IMG/VR virus record: IMGVR_UViG_3300037558_003017
Coordinates: 1 to 34,650 of that record
DNA from: a virus
DNA: 34,650 bases
Strand: one strand, 5' to 3'
The translations under genes were made by a program, and so were the position numbers. The notes beneath the pieces are model-generated. The model was not told the origin of the DNA and ran no database searches. It was given only the letters and a program-made list of their open reading frames with translations. Positions 25,330 through 32,429 of the stretch are shown here, piece after piece. How positions within the stretch are numbered: the first letter of the stretch is position 1; every line of letters starts with the position of its first letter.

Positions 25330-26592
25330 ATGCCCGCACCTACCTTTTTCCTTTCTTCGACCATATACGATTTCCATGATCTTCGCAGCGCTATTAAATT
25401 CTACTTGGAGCAGCAAGGTTGCTTAGTTCTTGCCTCAGAATACAGCGATTTTGCGCCATCCTTGGCAGAGCACTCCTACGATGCATGTCTGGAAGCAATT
25501 GGCAGGGCTGACTACTATGTTCTCCTGATCGGCACCAGGGTTGGCGGCCTGGTCAATAAAGATCAGAAAGTTAGCATCACTCGGCAAGAATACCGCGCGG
25601 CGTATGAACTCCATAAACGAGGTAAATTGAAGCTACTCAACTTCGTCAGGCGTCAAGTCTGGGACTACCGTGAAACGCGAAATGAACTCATCAGCTATTT
25701 GAAGCAGGTCGCAATTGCTGAGACGGAACGAGAAGCCGTCGGGAATCATCCAACGAAGTTTGCTAACGATGCTGAGTTCATCTCTGGATTCATTAACGAG
25801 GTCGCTCGAAATCAGGAAACAAAAGAAGCACTTGCTTGCGCGGGTGACATGCCCACTAACAACTGGATATATCAATTCGATACATTTAGAGACGTAATTG
25901 ATGCACTGCGAAGCCAAGTATTCAAAGGAAGTCCCCTTGAACATGCCGTTCTGAGGAAACATCTCCAAAGTGAACTGAAGGAGATCGCCAAACTTTGTCT
26001 AATTAAGAGTAGAGGCATGCTATTCCCGCCTACGATGTTGATTAACGGCTTCAGGGACAATTACCCTCTCAATTGGCCCACAGAACCTGATGAAGTCAAA
26101 GTTATTGTCGGAGAAGATTGGAAATATATTCGCCTCTGCGCGGCACACCTCCCAGCTATGAGTTTTGGGAATATTCCTATCTTGCGAAAAGTACTTGAAT
26201 CAGATCTCATGCTGGAGTTTTCCCCGGCTAACTCTGACTTCATAGAAAGCGCCCCCTATAAACTTCTGTACCAACTTGTGCGTACCATTGACATCTTCAA
26301 ATTGGAAGATCGCCAAGAGTTACTTAGAATTATCCTGCCCCGTCAGGGCAACGACGACGAACTGATAAACGTTAAAACGGAGGATCTGATTCGGATTGCC
26401 CATCTATTTGACAGATGGGATGACATTTTTGCGCTCTCGACTGCTTTGCTCATTTACTTAAAAACAGGGGAAAACAAGTCGCCCAATCTCCGGCCGAAAT
26501 CCCCGATTCAAGCCGACAATGAGGAATTCGAGCGGGAGACGATCAGTGATGCAGAGCTTTATCAGCTTTTAGATGAGATCAATTCACAATGA
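25330..26592 (+). CDS. DUF4062-domain protein, candidate anti-phage defence moron
   Basis: 420 aa. Start ATG 25330 has GAGG 5 nt upstream. Residues 6-19 (FFLSSTIYDFHDLR) match the FVSSTxxDxxxER start of DUF4062; CLEAIGRADYYVLLIGTRVG (53-72) and SITRQEYRAA (82-91) complete the domain, a Rossmann-like, TIR-related N-terminal module often fused to NTPase or repeat domains in defence proteins. Residues 170-420 are not recognised and show no Walker motif. It stands alone, opposite to the lytic genes and convergent with the Q-position gene, and is more AT-rich than its neighbours. Prophages often carry defence genes here. Function is inference. Confidence 0.8.
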   Translation: MPAPTFFLSSTIYDFHDLRSAIKFYLEQQGCLVLASEYSDFAPSLAEHSYDACLEAIGRADYYVLLIGTRVGGLVNKDQKVSITRQEYRAAYELHKRGKLKLLNFVRRQVWDYRETRNELISYLKQVAIAETEREAVGNHPTKFANDAEFISGFINEVARNQETKEALACAGDMPTNNWIYQFDTFRDVIDALRSQVFKGSPLEHAVLRKHLQSELKEIAKLCLIKSRGMLFPPTMLINGFRDNYPLNWPTEPDEVKVIVGEDWKYIRLCAAHLPAMSFGNIPILRKVLESDLMLEFSPANSDFIESAPYKLLYQLVRTIDIFKLEDRQELLRIILPRQGNDDELINVKTEDLIRIAHLFDRWDDIFALSTALLIYLKTGENKSPNLRPKSPIQADNEEFERETISDAELYQLLDEINSQ

Positions 26593-26606
26593 TCATCCTA
26601 CCGATA

Positions 26607-27173
26607 TCAACCTTTATGTAGATCGTATTTTCGTAGGACTATGTTGTGAGCTTGGGCGACGATCTCGTGATACCGCGATTTGCCGACCGCCAGCAACCGG
26701 GCCTTCATGTCGCGACCGCGGACGATCACGATGGTTTGCCGGACCGCGGCACGCTCCAGGTGATGCATCACGAACGCCTGACGATGCTTGTCAGGCAGCG
26801 AAACCACGATGCGTTCGAACATCACAGCGGCACGCTCGTCGCAAGGCTCAGCGTAACCGGGCGACGCGCCCTTGTAAGCAAAACCGAGGGGGCATTTAAA
26901 ACCCGTTGGCAACCAGTCCCGCTTACGCCCCCAGCGAATCCAATTTTCAATCTCGTAGTGCAAGATAGCTTCCACCTCGCGCGTCTTCAGTTCCGCATCT
27001 TCCATCAGGCCTCCTGCCTTTACGCTTTGAAATTCAACATGGTTTGCCGGATCGCCATACCGGCCGTAGTACTTCGATTCAAGCGCCCTGCTCTTCTCTT
27101 TTCCCTCACGCACTAACATGGCCTCTAAGCGCAATGCGAGGCGTTGTTTGCGATCATCCTTCTCTGCGCTCAT
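26607..27173 (-). CDS. Putative late-gene antiterminator (Q-position, sigma-r4-like)
   Basis: 188 aa from ATG 27173, with GAAAGGA 7-8 nt upstream. The C-terminal third (IVVSLPDKHRQAFVMHHL, then ARLLAVGKSRYHEIVAQA) has the layout of sigma-70 region 4-like helix-turn-helix found in phage antitermination Q proteins. It is the last gene of the replication block, where lambda has Q. If so, it would modify RNA polymerase near the late promoter so that it reads through the terminators placed in the late region. Family identity is not certain; a DNA-binding late activator is the alternative. Confidence 0.65.
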   Translation of the reverse strand: MSAEKDDRKQRLALRLEAMLVREGKEKSRALESKYYGRYGDPANHVEFQSVKAGGLMEDAELKTREVEAILHYEIENWIRWGRKRDWLPTGFKCPLGFAYKGASPGYAEPCDERAAVMFERIVVSLPDKHRQAFVMHHLERAAVRQTIVIVRGRDMKARLLAVGKSRYHEIVAQAHNIVLRKYDLHKG

Positions 27174-27469
27174 GCATGTTCCTTTCGTGGATTTACGGCC
27201 ATGGAGTCCAGGGCCGCGAGATCGAAGCCTGGAGCGAAGGGATCACCAAGATGCTTTTCAAGACACCATGCCCGCAGACGTATGAAGCCGTTCGCTGCGC
27301 ACTGCTCGTATCCGGCCCGATGAGCAGCTGCCAAGACCGTGAAAAAGTTGACCATCTCCGGGCAGTCAGTGAAGGCTGCACGCACCTCGGCCTTGTCCTC
27401 ACCATTCCACTGATAGCGCTTGGCCAGATACTGCAGGTCGGCGGATAGGCTGGCTGGATAAAACATCAT
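27170..27469 (-). CDS. Hypothetical phage protein
   Basis: 99 aa, not recognised. Tandem ATGs at 27469 and 27466 follow the helicase stop as TGATG; the end overlaps the Q-position gene by 4 bp. It is a compact, mostly helical sequence (LQYLAKRYQWNGEDKAEVRA, then CPEMVNFFTVLAAAHRAGYE) with no membrane segment. Tight overlap on both sides suggests a role with replication or late-gene control. Confidence 0.75.
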   Translation of the reverse strand: MMFYPASLSADLQYLAKRYQWNGEDKAEVRAAFTDCPEMVNFFTVLAAAHRAGYEQCAANGFIRLRAWCLEKHLGDPFAPGFDLAALDSMAVNPRKEHA

Positions 27470-28407
27470 CAGAACTCCACTTCTTCCGCCGTGATGGTCG
27501 GCTCAATGCGATAGACCTTCGGCCGGTCGTGGCGCGACTCCAAGTACTGCATGGAGCCAGGGTGGAACCAAAGCCGATACGAGCCCTCGGTTTCGCCGTG
27601 CCGTTGCTTCTCCATCTTCAACAGGCAGTCGGGATCGTCGGCGTGCTCGTGGTTCCCTTCGCGAAATTCTTCTTCCTTGGCCTTGTTCCGCCAGACGACG
27701 AAAATGTTGTCGACCAGGTCGGCGATCGCGCCCGATCCCTTGATGTCGAACTTCCCAGGGACCTTGTGCTCCGATTCGCCCTTTTTCACGTGTAGCACCA
27801 GGTGGATGTGTACGCCGGTGTCCTTTGCCACGGTGCAAAGGCTGTTCACGAAGGCCTTCTGGCCGTTGTAGTCGTCTTCTTTCTCGATCACCTTGGCCAG
27901 GTTGTCCACGACAAAATGCTGGATCCCGAATTTCTCGACTGAGTAGCGAATCACTGCCAAGATCGTGCGCGGATCGGTGCTGCCCATGTGGTCATAGAGC
28001 CAGAGCCGACCGTCGGTCCAGCGGTGGAAGGCCCTCAAGAATGGAACCGTCACATCGAGGCGCCCACCGGCCTGGCGAGCCATACGCGCCATCACCTTCG
28101 CCACCGCCATTTCCAACGACGAGACGCAGACGCGCTGCGATTGGTCCATCAGGTCCAGTGCCACCTGCCCGATGACCTGGCTCTTTCCATGGCCGTTGAT
28201 GCCTGCCCACAGGCTCACCTCGGCGGGCCGGAACTCGAAGTCGCCATGTGTCTTGCGCCAGCCCATCTGCACCTGCGGCGCATCGGAAGGCTTGAAAAAG
28301 TGGTCGATAACCGAGTCCAGGAGGGAGCTGGCCGGCACCACGCGGTGCTCTGCTGGCGGCTCGTCCATGTACGCGGAAAAGTCGATGTGGTCGGGTATCA
28401 GGTGCAT
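27469..28407 (-). CDS. DnaB-like replicative helicase (RecA-fold ATPase)
   Basis: 312 aa. Walker A GINGHGKS at 69-76, Glu99 in the SSLEM strand, Walker B HFVVDNL with Asp168, sensor His206 in LVLHVKK, and KGSGAIADLVDNIFVVWRN (223-241) with a likely arginine finger. These are the DnaB/gp4-type helicase motifs. The protein lacks the N-terminal primase-binding domain of bacterial DnaB, so it corresponds to the helicase core alone. It should unwind the origin opened by the O-like protein. Overlaps its upstream neighbour by 1 bp. Confidence 0.9.
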   Translation of the reverse strand: MHLIPDHIDFSAYMDEPPAEHRVVPASSLLDSVIDHFFKPSDAPQVQMGWRKTHGDFEFRPAEVSLWAGINGHGKSQVIGQVALDLMDQSQRVCVSSLEMAVAKVMARMARQAGGRLDVTVPFLRAFHRWTDGRLWLYDHMGSTDPRTILAVIRYSVEKFGIQHFVVDNLAKVIEKEDDYNGQKAFVNSLCTVAKDTGVHIHLVLHVKKGESEHKVPGKFDIKGSGAIADLVDNIFVVWRNKAKEEEFREGNHEHADDPDCLLKMEKQRHGETEGSYRLWFHPGSMQYLESRHDRPKVYRIEPTITAEEVEF

Positions 28408-28814
28408 CAGGGGCTCCAGGCAAAATTCTCGTTATCGAAGTCTGACCACGGGTCGAAATCCATGGCCCACCGCCAGCTAGCGCGGGGCATCTCGATGTCA
28501 GCGGGGTTCGGCAGCACGACGACGCGCGCGCCCTTGAACTGGTCGACGTTCCACACGTGGAGCTGGGCCGGCGAGTCTTTGCCGATGGCCAGCAAGACGT
28601 CGCGGGCGGCTTGGCGCGTCTGAGCGTTGACCATAGCGCACAGCTGCAGGCCGATCACCCAGCGCCAGTCGTAGGCACCGGTCGGGTTCACGAACACGGT
28701 GTGGTTTGCCTCGGCCAGCGGCCCGATCAGCGAGACCAGGATCAGCTCGTTAGGCTTCTGGCCGCGCATGCGGGCATCGAGAATGGCCTGGGCGCCTTTG
28801 GCGATTCGCGTCAT
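28407..28814 (-). CDS. Hypothetical protein of the replication block
   Basis: 135 aa, no family recognised. It contains GPLAEANHTVFVNPTGAYDW and ARVVVLPNPADIE, suggesting an alpha/beta fold. It overlaps the initiator gene by 4 bp and the helicase gene by 1 bp. A role as helicase loader would fit the position (lambda P), but there is no Walker motif, so this is only a guess. Confidence 0.75.
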   Translation of the reverse strand: MTRIAKGAQAILDARMRGQKPNELILVSLIGPLAEANHTVFVNPTGAYDWRWVIGLQLCAMVNAQTRQAARDVLLAIGKDSPAQLHVWNVDQFKGARVVVLPNPADIEMPRASWRWAMDFDPWSDFDNENFAWSP

Positions 28815-29692
28815 TTCGCGCCCCTGAATCGCTGGTCATCGTAGCCACGCTCTGCCCCGCCGTCAGGCCCACTGCCCTTGGCATTCGTGTCGGCCACATC
28901 GTCCAACCAGCGCCGCTGGTTCAGGAACGTGAGGGGAGCAGGATCGTAGCCGTCCTGCCATTTTTTCGTCAGCTTTTGGGCATTCACGGCACTCACGATC
29001 ACTGCCGCATCCGCCTCCAAGCCTTTGGCCTTCCACCGCTTGAGGCATTCCGCCTTTGCTGCCTTGCGCTCACCTCGCGGCCAAGCCGCCCAGAACTCGG
29101 CGAAGCCGGGAGGCATTTCGTCCGGGCCACCGGACAAGGGTTTTAGGTTCTTTGTTTTTATTGAAGATGAAGATGAAGATGAAGGCAAATCACTTTTGGG
29201 GGGCATTGGTGCTGCACCCGACAATTCACCCATGGGGGGCATGGGTGAATTGTCTTCCTCATCACCAATGGGGGGCATGGGTGAATAGCTAGGTGAATCC
29301 TTGTACAACTCACGGTTAGCTTTTTTCTGACGGATATACTCGTCCCGAACCATGCGAGATGAGAACCAAATCGGCCCTTGGGTGACGGGAATCAGTGTGA
29401 CTGTCGGGCCGGCCTGGCGACCAGAGCGCGGGGTATATTCGAGCGCAGCGCACTCGCCCTTGTCGGTGCCTTTCAGCACGCTCTTGTCCACAAGCTCCTT
29501 CAAGAGCGCTATAGGGCAGCCAATAGCCTGGGCAATTTCCTTGAGTGGCCACCGGAGTATTCCGTATTCGTCCGAATCGTGGAGCAAGCACATGACGTCG
29601 GCCCAGACACCACGGCCCCCCCAAGAGCAGCGGCGCAGCTTGGCGTTATTCCGCCAGTCCGCGGGATAAAACTGAAAGGATGGGCGAGTCAT
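28811..29692 (-). CDS. O-like replication initiator (DUF1376-type N-terminus)
   Basis: 293 aa. The N-terminus (FQFYPADWRNNAKLRRCSW) and the winged-helix-like region to about 100 resemble DUF1376 replication proteins. The linker at 136-175 holds three 12-residue repeats beginning SPMPPIG, SPMPPMG and APMPPKS, then a seven-serine run. The C-terminal part (GFAEFWAAWPRGERKAAKAE) is the domain usually found in such initiators. The repeats are encoded by iteron-like DNA (29198-29283), as in lambda O where the origin lies in the gene. GGAGGG provides the ribosome site, inside a hairpin. Confidence 0.87.
   Translation of the reverse strand: MTRPSFQFYPADWRNNAKLRRCSWGGRGVWADVMCLLHDSDEYGILRWPLKEIAQAIGCPIALLKELVDKSVLKGTDKGECAALEYTPRSGRQAGPTVTLIPVTQGPIWFSSRMVRDEYIRQKKANRELYKDSPSYSPMPPIGDEEDNSPMPPMGELSGAAPMPPKSDLPSSSSSSSIKTKNLKPLSGGPDEMPPGFAEFWAAWPRGERKAAKAECLKRWKAKGLEADAAVIVSAVNAQKLTKKWQDGYDPAPLTFLNQRRWLDDVADTNAKGSGPDGGAERGYDDQRFRGAK
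29143..29290. other. Candidate replication origin inside the initiator gene
   Basis: Three copies of GGGGGGCATKGGTG start at 29198, 29234 and 29270, exactly 36 bp apart. The middle copy lies in a perfect 13-bp inverted repeat (29222-29234 and 29240-29252) around five G. Next to the repeats, 29143-29192 is AT-rich and strand-asymmetric with four GAAGAT-type repeats. Iterons beside an AT-rich tract within the O gene is the lambda ori layout. Confidence 0.72.
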
Positions 29693-29695
29693 ACA

Positions 29696-29717
29696 CTCCC
29701 TCCGGCATAGGAGGGAG
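29696..29717 (-). promoter_or_regulatory. Hairpin sequestering the initiator ribosome site
   Basis: A perfect 8-bp inverted repeat (CTCCCTCC/GGAGGGAG) with a 6-nt loop. The arm nearer the gene contains the GGAGGG ribosome site 4-5 nt from the ATG at 29692. In the mRNA it would hide that site and limit initiator synthesis. Confidence 0.55.
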
Positions 29718-29787
29718 CAGATCCAGAGGTGCTTAACCGTTGCTCGCTGCCTGTATGAAGATGGGCGGCAGTTCCGTTGTGGGTGGC

Positions 29788-29793
29788 TATAAT
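29788..29793 (+). promoter_or_regulatory. TATAAT -10 element for the 165-aa gene
   Basis: A perfect TATAAT lies 43 bp upstream of the GTG start, preceded by TGGC. No recognisable -35 is found at 16-18 bp, so it may need an activator or be weak. Confidence 0.5.
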
Positions 29794-29835
29794 CGGATTT
29801 CCGGACCCGAAAAAACTAATCACAAGGAGCTGCCA

Positions 29836-30333
29836 GTGAAGCTGGATAGAGGATTGCAACTCTCGCTTCTGAGAAGCGCCGCCGAGGCTTACCCTCGTAC
29901 ATTTGACGATTACCTTCCGCGCTTTGGGCCAGAATTCATGCCCGAAGACGTTGTTGCCAACGCTCTCTACCTTCAAGAACATGGACTGGTAGACGCGGGC
30001 CTGGTCACATACATGGACGGTGACTTCTACACAACGGGAATGAAGATCACTGCGCGTGGCCTGGACTTCCTTGCGGACGATGGTGGTCTCTCGGCCATCC
30101 TGGGAGTGGTTACGATCAAACTGCACGAGGAGACCCTCCTGCAGTTGATTGGAGACAAGATTGATCAGTCAGATCTCCCCCCTCCAGAAAAGAAGAAATG
30201 GACCGATGCGCTTCGATCGCTGCCCGCCGATTCCATAAAACACCTGACAATGAAATTACTGGATAAGGGGCTGGAGAACCTGCCGGCAGTACTTCCAGTA
30301 ATTCAAACGTACCTACAGTCGTACCTGAAATAG
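29836..30333 (+). CDS. Hypothetical prophage protein, opposed to lytic genes
   Basis: 165 aa. The GTG start at 29836 is chosen because AAGGAG ends 8 nt before it and the protein then begins VKLDRGLQLSLL; an ATG at 29740 lies upstream of the likely promoter's transcript start. Residues 1-75 look like a winged helix (LRSAAEAYPRTFDDYL, then ITARGLDFLADDGG). The second half is amphipathic helices (LLQLIGDKIDQSDLPPPEKK). Similar-looking proteins are common in Burkholderiales and Pseudomonas prophages, but no function is known to me. It is divergent from the replication operon. Confidence 0.75.
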   Translation: MKLDRGLQLSLLRSAAEAYPRTFDDYLPRFGPEFMPEDVVANALYLQEHGLVDAGLVTYMDGDFYTTGMKITARGLDFLADDGGLSAILGVVTIKLHEETLLQLIGDKIDQSDLPPPEKKKWTDALRSLPADSIKHLTMKLLDKGLENLPAVLPVIQTYLQSYLK

Positions 30334-30505
30334 TCTCTTCGCCGGCCCGTCCGAAATGGAGGTATCCGAGCATTCCTCTGGGCTCTGCGCCAACAAGAGC
30401 AACGCAGAATTCCGTTAGGTCTGTCTTTACCAAGACGAACATCTCGGTCGACTCAGGAAGGCAGCGGTCCGCCAGAAATACAGTTGCAGTAGGTAGATAG
30501 GCCAT
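30116..30505 (-). CDS. Doubtful leftward ORF, possibly a gene remnant
   Basis: 129 aa if started at ATG 30505, but the 3' 218 bp run antisense through the well-supported + strand gene ending at 30333, and no ribosome site precedes it. The first 57 residues (FVLVKTDLTEFCVALV, then MLGYLHFGRAGEE) look protein-like. A former leftward phage gene truncated when the + strand gene arrived would explain this. The 201-bp gap 30334-30534 otherwise shows no feature. Confidence 0.2.
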   Translation of the reverse strand: MAYLPTATVFLADRCLPESTEMFVLVKTDLTEFCVALVGAEPRGMLGYLHFGRAGEETISGTTVGTFELLEVLPAGSPAPYPVISLSGVLWNRRAAIEAHRSISSFLEGGDLTDQSCLQSTAGGSPRAV

Positions 30506-30534
30506 TTTCAAAAATCTCTAAAGGGGGGGATGCG

Positions 30535-30741
30535 ATGAACATGCAACCAGTCAGGTCCAGTGCTATCGCCGCAGTTGGTTACGATCCATCTAAGCGCGAA
30601 CTCTTTATTCAATTCACCAGCCACCCCAAGATCTACACGTTTGTAGGTGTTCCCATTACCGTCTATACGGACTTCATGAATTCCACTAGCAAGGGCCGGT
30701 ATTACGATCTCTTCATCAAGGACCGCTATTCGATTCGATGA
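30535..30741 (+). CDS. KTSC-domain protein
   Basis: 68 aa. AAGGGGGGG precedes the ATG at 30535. The sequence has SSAIAAVGYDPSKRELFIQF, YTFVGVPITVYTDFMNSTSKGRYYDLFIKDRY; the S-S-x-I-x-x-V-x-Y-D start and SKGRYYDxxIK end are the signature of the KTSC domain (residues about 8-64). KTSC proteins are small, found in many prophages and fused to RNA-related enzymes such as lysyl-tRNA synthetase; the function is unknown. It is oriented against the lytic genes and is followed by another + gene. Confidence 0.85.
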   Translation: MNMQPVRSSAIAAVGYDPSKRELFIQFTSHPKIYTFVGVPITVYTDFMNSTSKGRYYDLFIKDRYSIR

Positions 30742-30763
30742 GGAACAAAGTCCTTTCGCGGGG

Positions 30764-30779
30764 GTGATAAAGTAATCAC
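30764..30779. promoter_or_regulatory. GTGAT-N6-ATCAC palindrome, possible operator
   Basis: A 16-bp inverted repeat lies 30 bp upstream of the coiled-coil gene, over a TGATAAAGT that could serve as an extended -10. Its sequence differs from the immunity operators, so a different regulator would be involved. Confidence 0.4.
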
Positions 30780-30808
30780 TACCCGCCTTGCCTGGGAGAA
30801 CTAGAAAA

Positions 30809-31312
30809 ATGATCGCGACTATCAGCTCCGCTCTCGGTTCGCTCAAAACCGCGCTGGAATTGGCTAAAACCGCCGTCGCCGTTCGTGACGACAATAAGAT
30901 CGCCGAGGCGACACAGCTCCTGAACGACCGAATCATTGACGTCCAGAATGCCGCGCTGCATTTGCAAGAGAAGCTGTCGACGCAGCGCGAGGATATTGAG
31001 GCGCTCAAAGACGAAAAAAGAGAACTCAGTGCAAAAATCGCCGAGCTTGAACAGCGGAAAGCGGAGCGGGGCCAGTACAAATTGCATGAGCTTTCGCCCA
31101 ATGTTTTTGTGCTCGCGAGCATTGAAACGGGCCAAGGCGGCACCCCAGCGCACTATCTTTGCCAGCCCTGCATGGACAACAAAGCGCAAAAGGTAATACT
31201 CCAGGCGCACAGCTCGCACGGAAAGCGCTACGCGAAATGCACCGTATGCGGCGTTCCGTACTTCACCGGGGAAACCTACGACTACTCGCCTGTCCGATTC
31301 ATGAACTATTAG
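30809..31312 (+). CDS. Coiled-coil protein with C-terminal zinc ribbon
   Basis: 167 aa from the ATG at 30809 with GGGAG upstream. Residues 1-95 are helical, with a heptad-like coiled coil at about 45-90 (LHLQEKLSTQREDIEALKDE). The C-terminal part holds CQPC and CTVC about 27 residues apart, a four-Cys zinc site, and ends YSPVRFMNY. Proteins of this design occur in many prophages without a known role. It is opposed to the lytic direction and may be controlled by the palindrome upstream. Confidence 0.82.
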   Translation: MIATISSALGSLKTALELAKTAVAVRDDNKIAEATQLLNDRIIDVQNAALHLQEKLSTQREDIEALKDEKRELSAKIAELEQRKAERGQYKLHELSPNVFVLASIETGQGGTPAHYLCQPCMDNKAQKVILQAHSSHGKRYAKCTVCGVPYFTGETYDYSPVRFMNY

Positions 31313-31329
31313 GAGGAGTGCGGGGCCCT

Positions 31330-31593
31330 TCATTGCGTCTCTCCAGCACCACTGAACGGATGCAGCACCCTCGATTCCATCAAGCGGGCGCGCATCATTG
31401 CGCTGGCCTGGCGGTCGCGCTGAATCGCGGCCGCCCTTTTCTCCTGCTCTTCATTCAAGCGCGCCGCCTCTTGCTGGGCTCGCTCCTTCGTCATTCCCGT
31501 CGATACGACAGTCATTACCGAGCAGCCAGGTGTGGGGTAGCCGACGGCATAGCTGCCATCACGAAATGGGCCGTAGAGATCGTGCGTCAGCAT
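31330..31593 (-). CDS. Hypothetical small early phage protein
   Basis: 87 aa. The N-terminal half (DLYGPFRDGSYAVGYPTPG) is beta-like, the second half a charged helix (KERAQQEAARLNEEQEKRAA). It resembles small early proteins of Burkholderiales phages; function unknown. Its ATG overlaps the end of the 58-aa gene by 7 bp, so the two form a leftward pair in the early transcript from the cro promoter. GAGG precedes the start. Confidence 0.7.
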   Translation of the reverse strand: MLTHDLYGPFRDGSYAVGYPTPGCSVMTVVSTGMTKERAQQEAARLNEEQEKRAAAIQRDRQASAMMRARLMESRVLHPFSGAGETQ

Positions 31594-31763
31594 TTCCCGC
31601 CTCGCTTGGCCAAAACAACGAGCTTTGCCGCCATGGCCGTGACGAATGCCGGGCGGTCATAGGCAATCTGGTATTCTTGAACAATCAGGCGGATCGCTTC
31701 TGAGGGTGGGGATTCGAGGAACCGATCCAATTTCGAATCAATAACTACAAGGTCATTAGCCAT
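31587..31763 (-). CDS. Hypothetical 58-aa early phage protein
   Basis: 58 aa, reading MANDLVVIDSKLDRF at the start and VLAKRGGKC at the end. GAGGAC lies 5-6 nt before the ATG. The end overlaps the 87-aa gene by 7 bp, supporting a coupled leftward pair. Its start codon shares the palindrome CATG (31761-31764) with the start codon of the divergent DUF4145 gene. No family is recognised. Confidence 0.6.
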   Translation of the reverse strand: MANDLVVIDSKLDRFLESPPSEAIRLIVQEYQIAYDRPAFVTAMAAKLVVLAKRGGKC

Positions 31764-32397
31764 GGCTGTCCTCGTTCATGATTGCCCGCATTGCGGCGCT
31801 CGAAATGCTAGTTTCGATTGCAGTCGCGCCTCCATGCACCCTCGGCACAACCACAGGTGGAACGTGTTGGGTAGCTGCCCAGCTTGCGATGGACCCATAT
31901 GTTTCGTCGCAGAGGTAGTGACACTTATCTCTCCCACTGACCTGAAAGGAAACTTGGCTGATCACACGAGAATCGATGTGAGAATTTGTAGCCAAGTATT
32001 CCCAATCAGGGGAAAGTCTCTTGCTCCTAAAGATGTGCCAGACGCGGCCGCCGATGCCTTTGTAGAAGGCTGCGAGAACGCTAAAGACGGTCGCTATAGT
32101 TCCGCTGTTATGATGTTTCGACGGGCGATTGACGTCGGAACCAAAGTCTTTGAGCCGACTATTGACGTTCACAACCTCGGCAAGCGAATTGACAAGCTTG
32201 AAAAGGACGGTCTTATCACAAAGGACCTGAAAGACTGGGCACACAAGATCCGCCTTGAAGGTAATGAAGCGGTCCACGACTTGCCCAAGCCAACGAAAGA
32301 GCAGACCGAAGAACTCCAGCTCTTCACCGAGCTGGTTCTGACTTACCTCTTCACTTTGCCTGCGAAGATCAAGGCGAATCTGCCCGCCACTGAGTAA
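31762..32397 (+). CDS. Zinc-ribbon/DUF4145-domain protein
   Basis: 211 aa. CPHCGARNAS at 8-17 and CPACDGPICF near 39-48 form an N-terminal zinc ribbon. The C-terminal domain (about 90-195) has GRYSSAVMMFRRAIDVGTK and DWAHKIRLEGNEAVHDLPKP, the signature of DUF4145. This domain is found alone in prophages and fused to restriction-type nucleases, which suggests but does not prove a defence link. It is opposed to the lytic genes, divergent from and touching the 58-aa gene, and has AAGG 9 nt before its ATG. Confidence 0.85.
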   Translation: MAVLVHDCPHCGARNASFDCSRASMHPRHNHRWNVLGSCPACDGPICFVAEVVTLISPTDLKGNLADHTRIDVRICSQVFPIRGKSLAPKDVPDAAADAFVEGCENAKDGRYSSAVMMFRRAIDVGTKVFEPTIDVHNLGKRIDKLEKDGLITKDLKDWAHKIRLEGNEAVHDLPKPTKEQTEELQLFTELVLTYLFTLPAKIKANLPATE

Positions 32398-32429
32398 TCT
32401 GTCTGGCATGGGGCCGATGGGGTAATGGG

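Noticed and set aside
29162-29186. GAAGAT repeats as a simple sequence repeat or CRISPR-like array
   Set aside because: Only about four short units, coding for the serine run of the initiator; best explained as part of the origin's AT-rich side. No CRISPR array is present in the window.
30508-31143. 211-codon leftward open frame
   Set aside because: Antisense to the KTSC and coiled-coil genes, Ser/Leu/Arg-rich product, no ribosome site.
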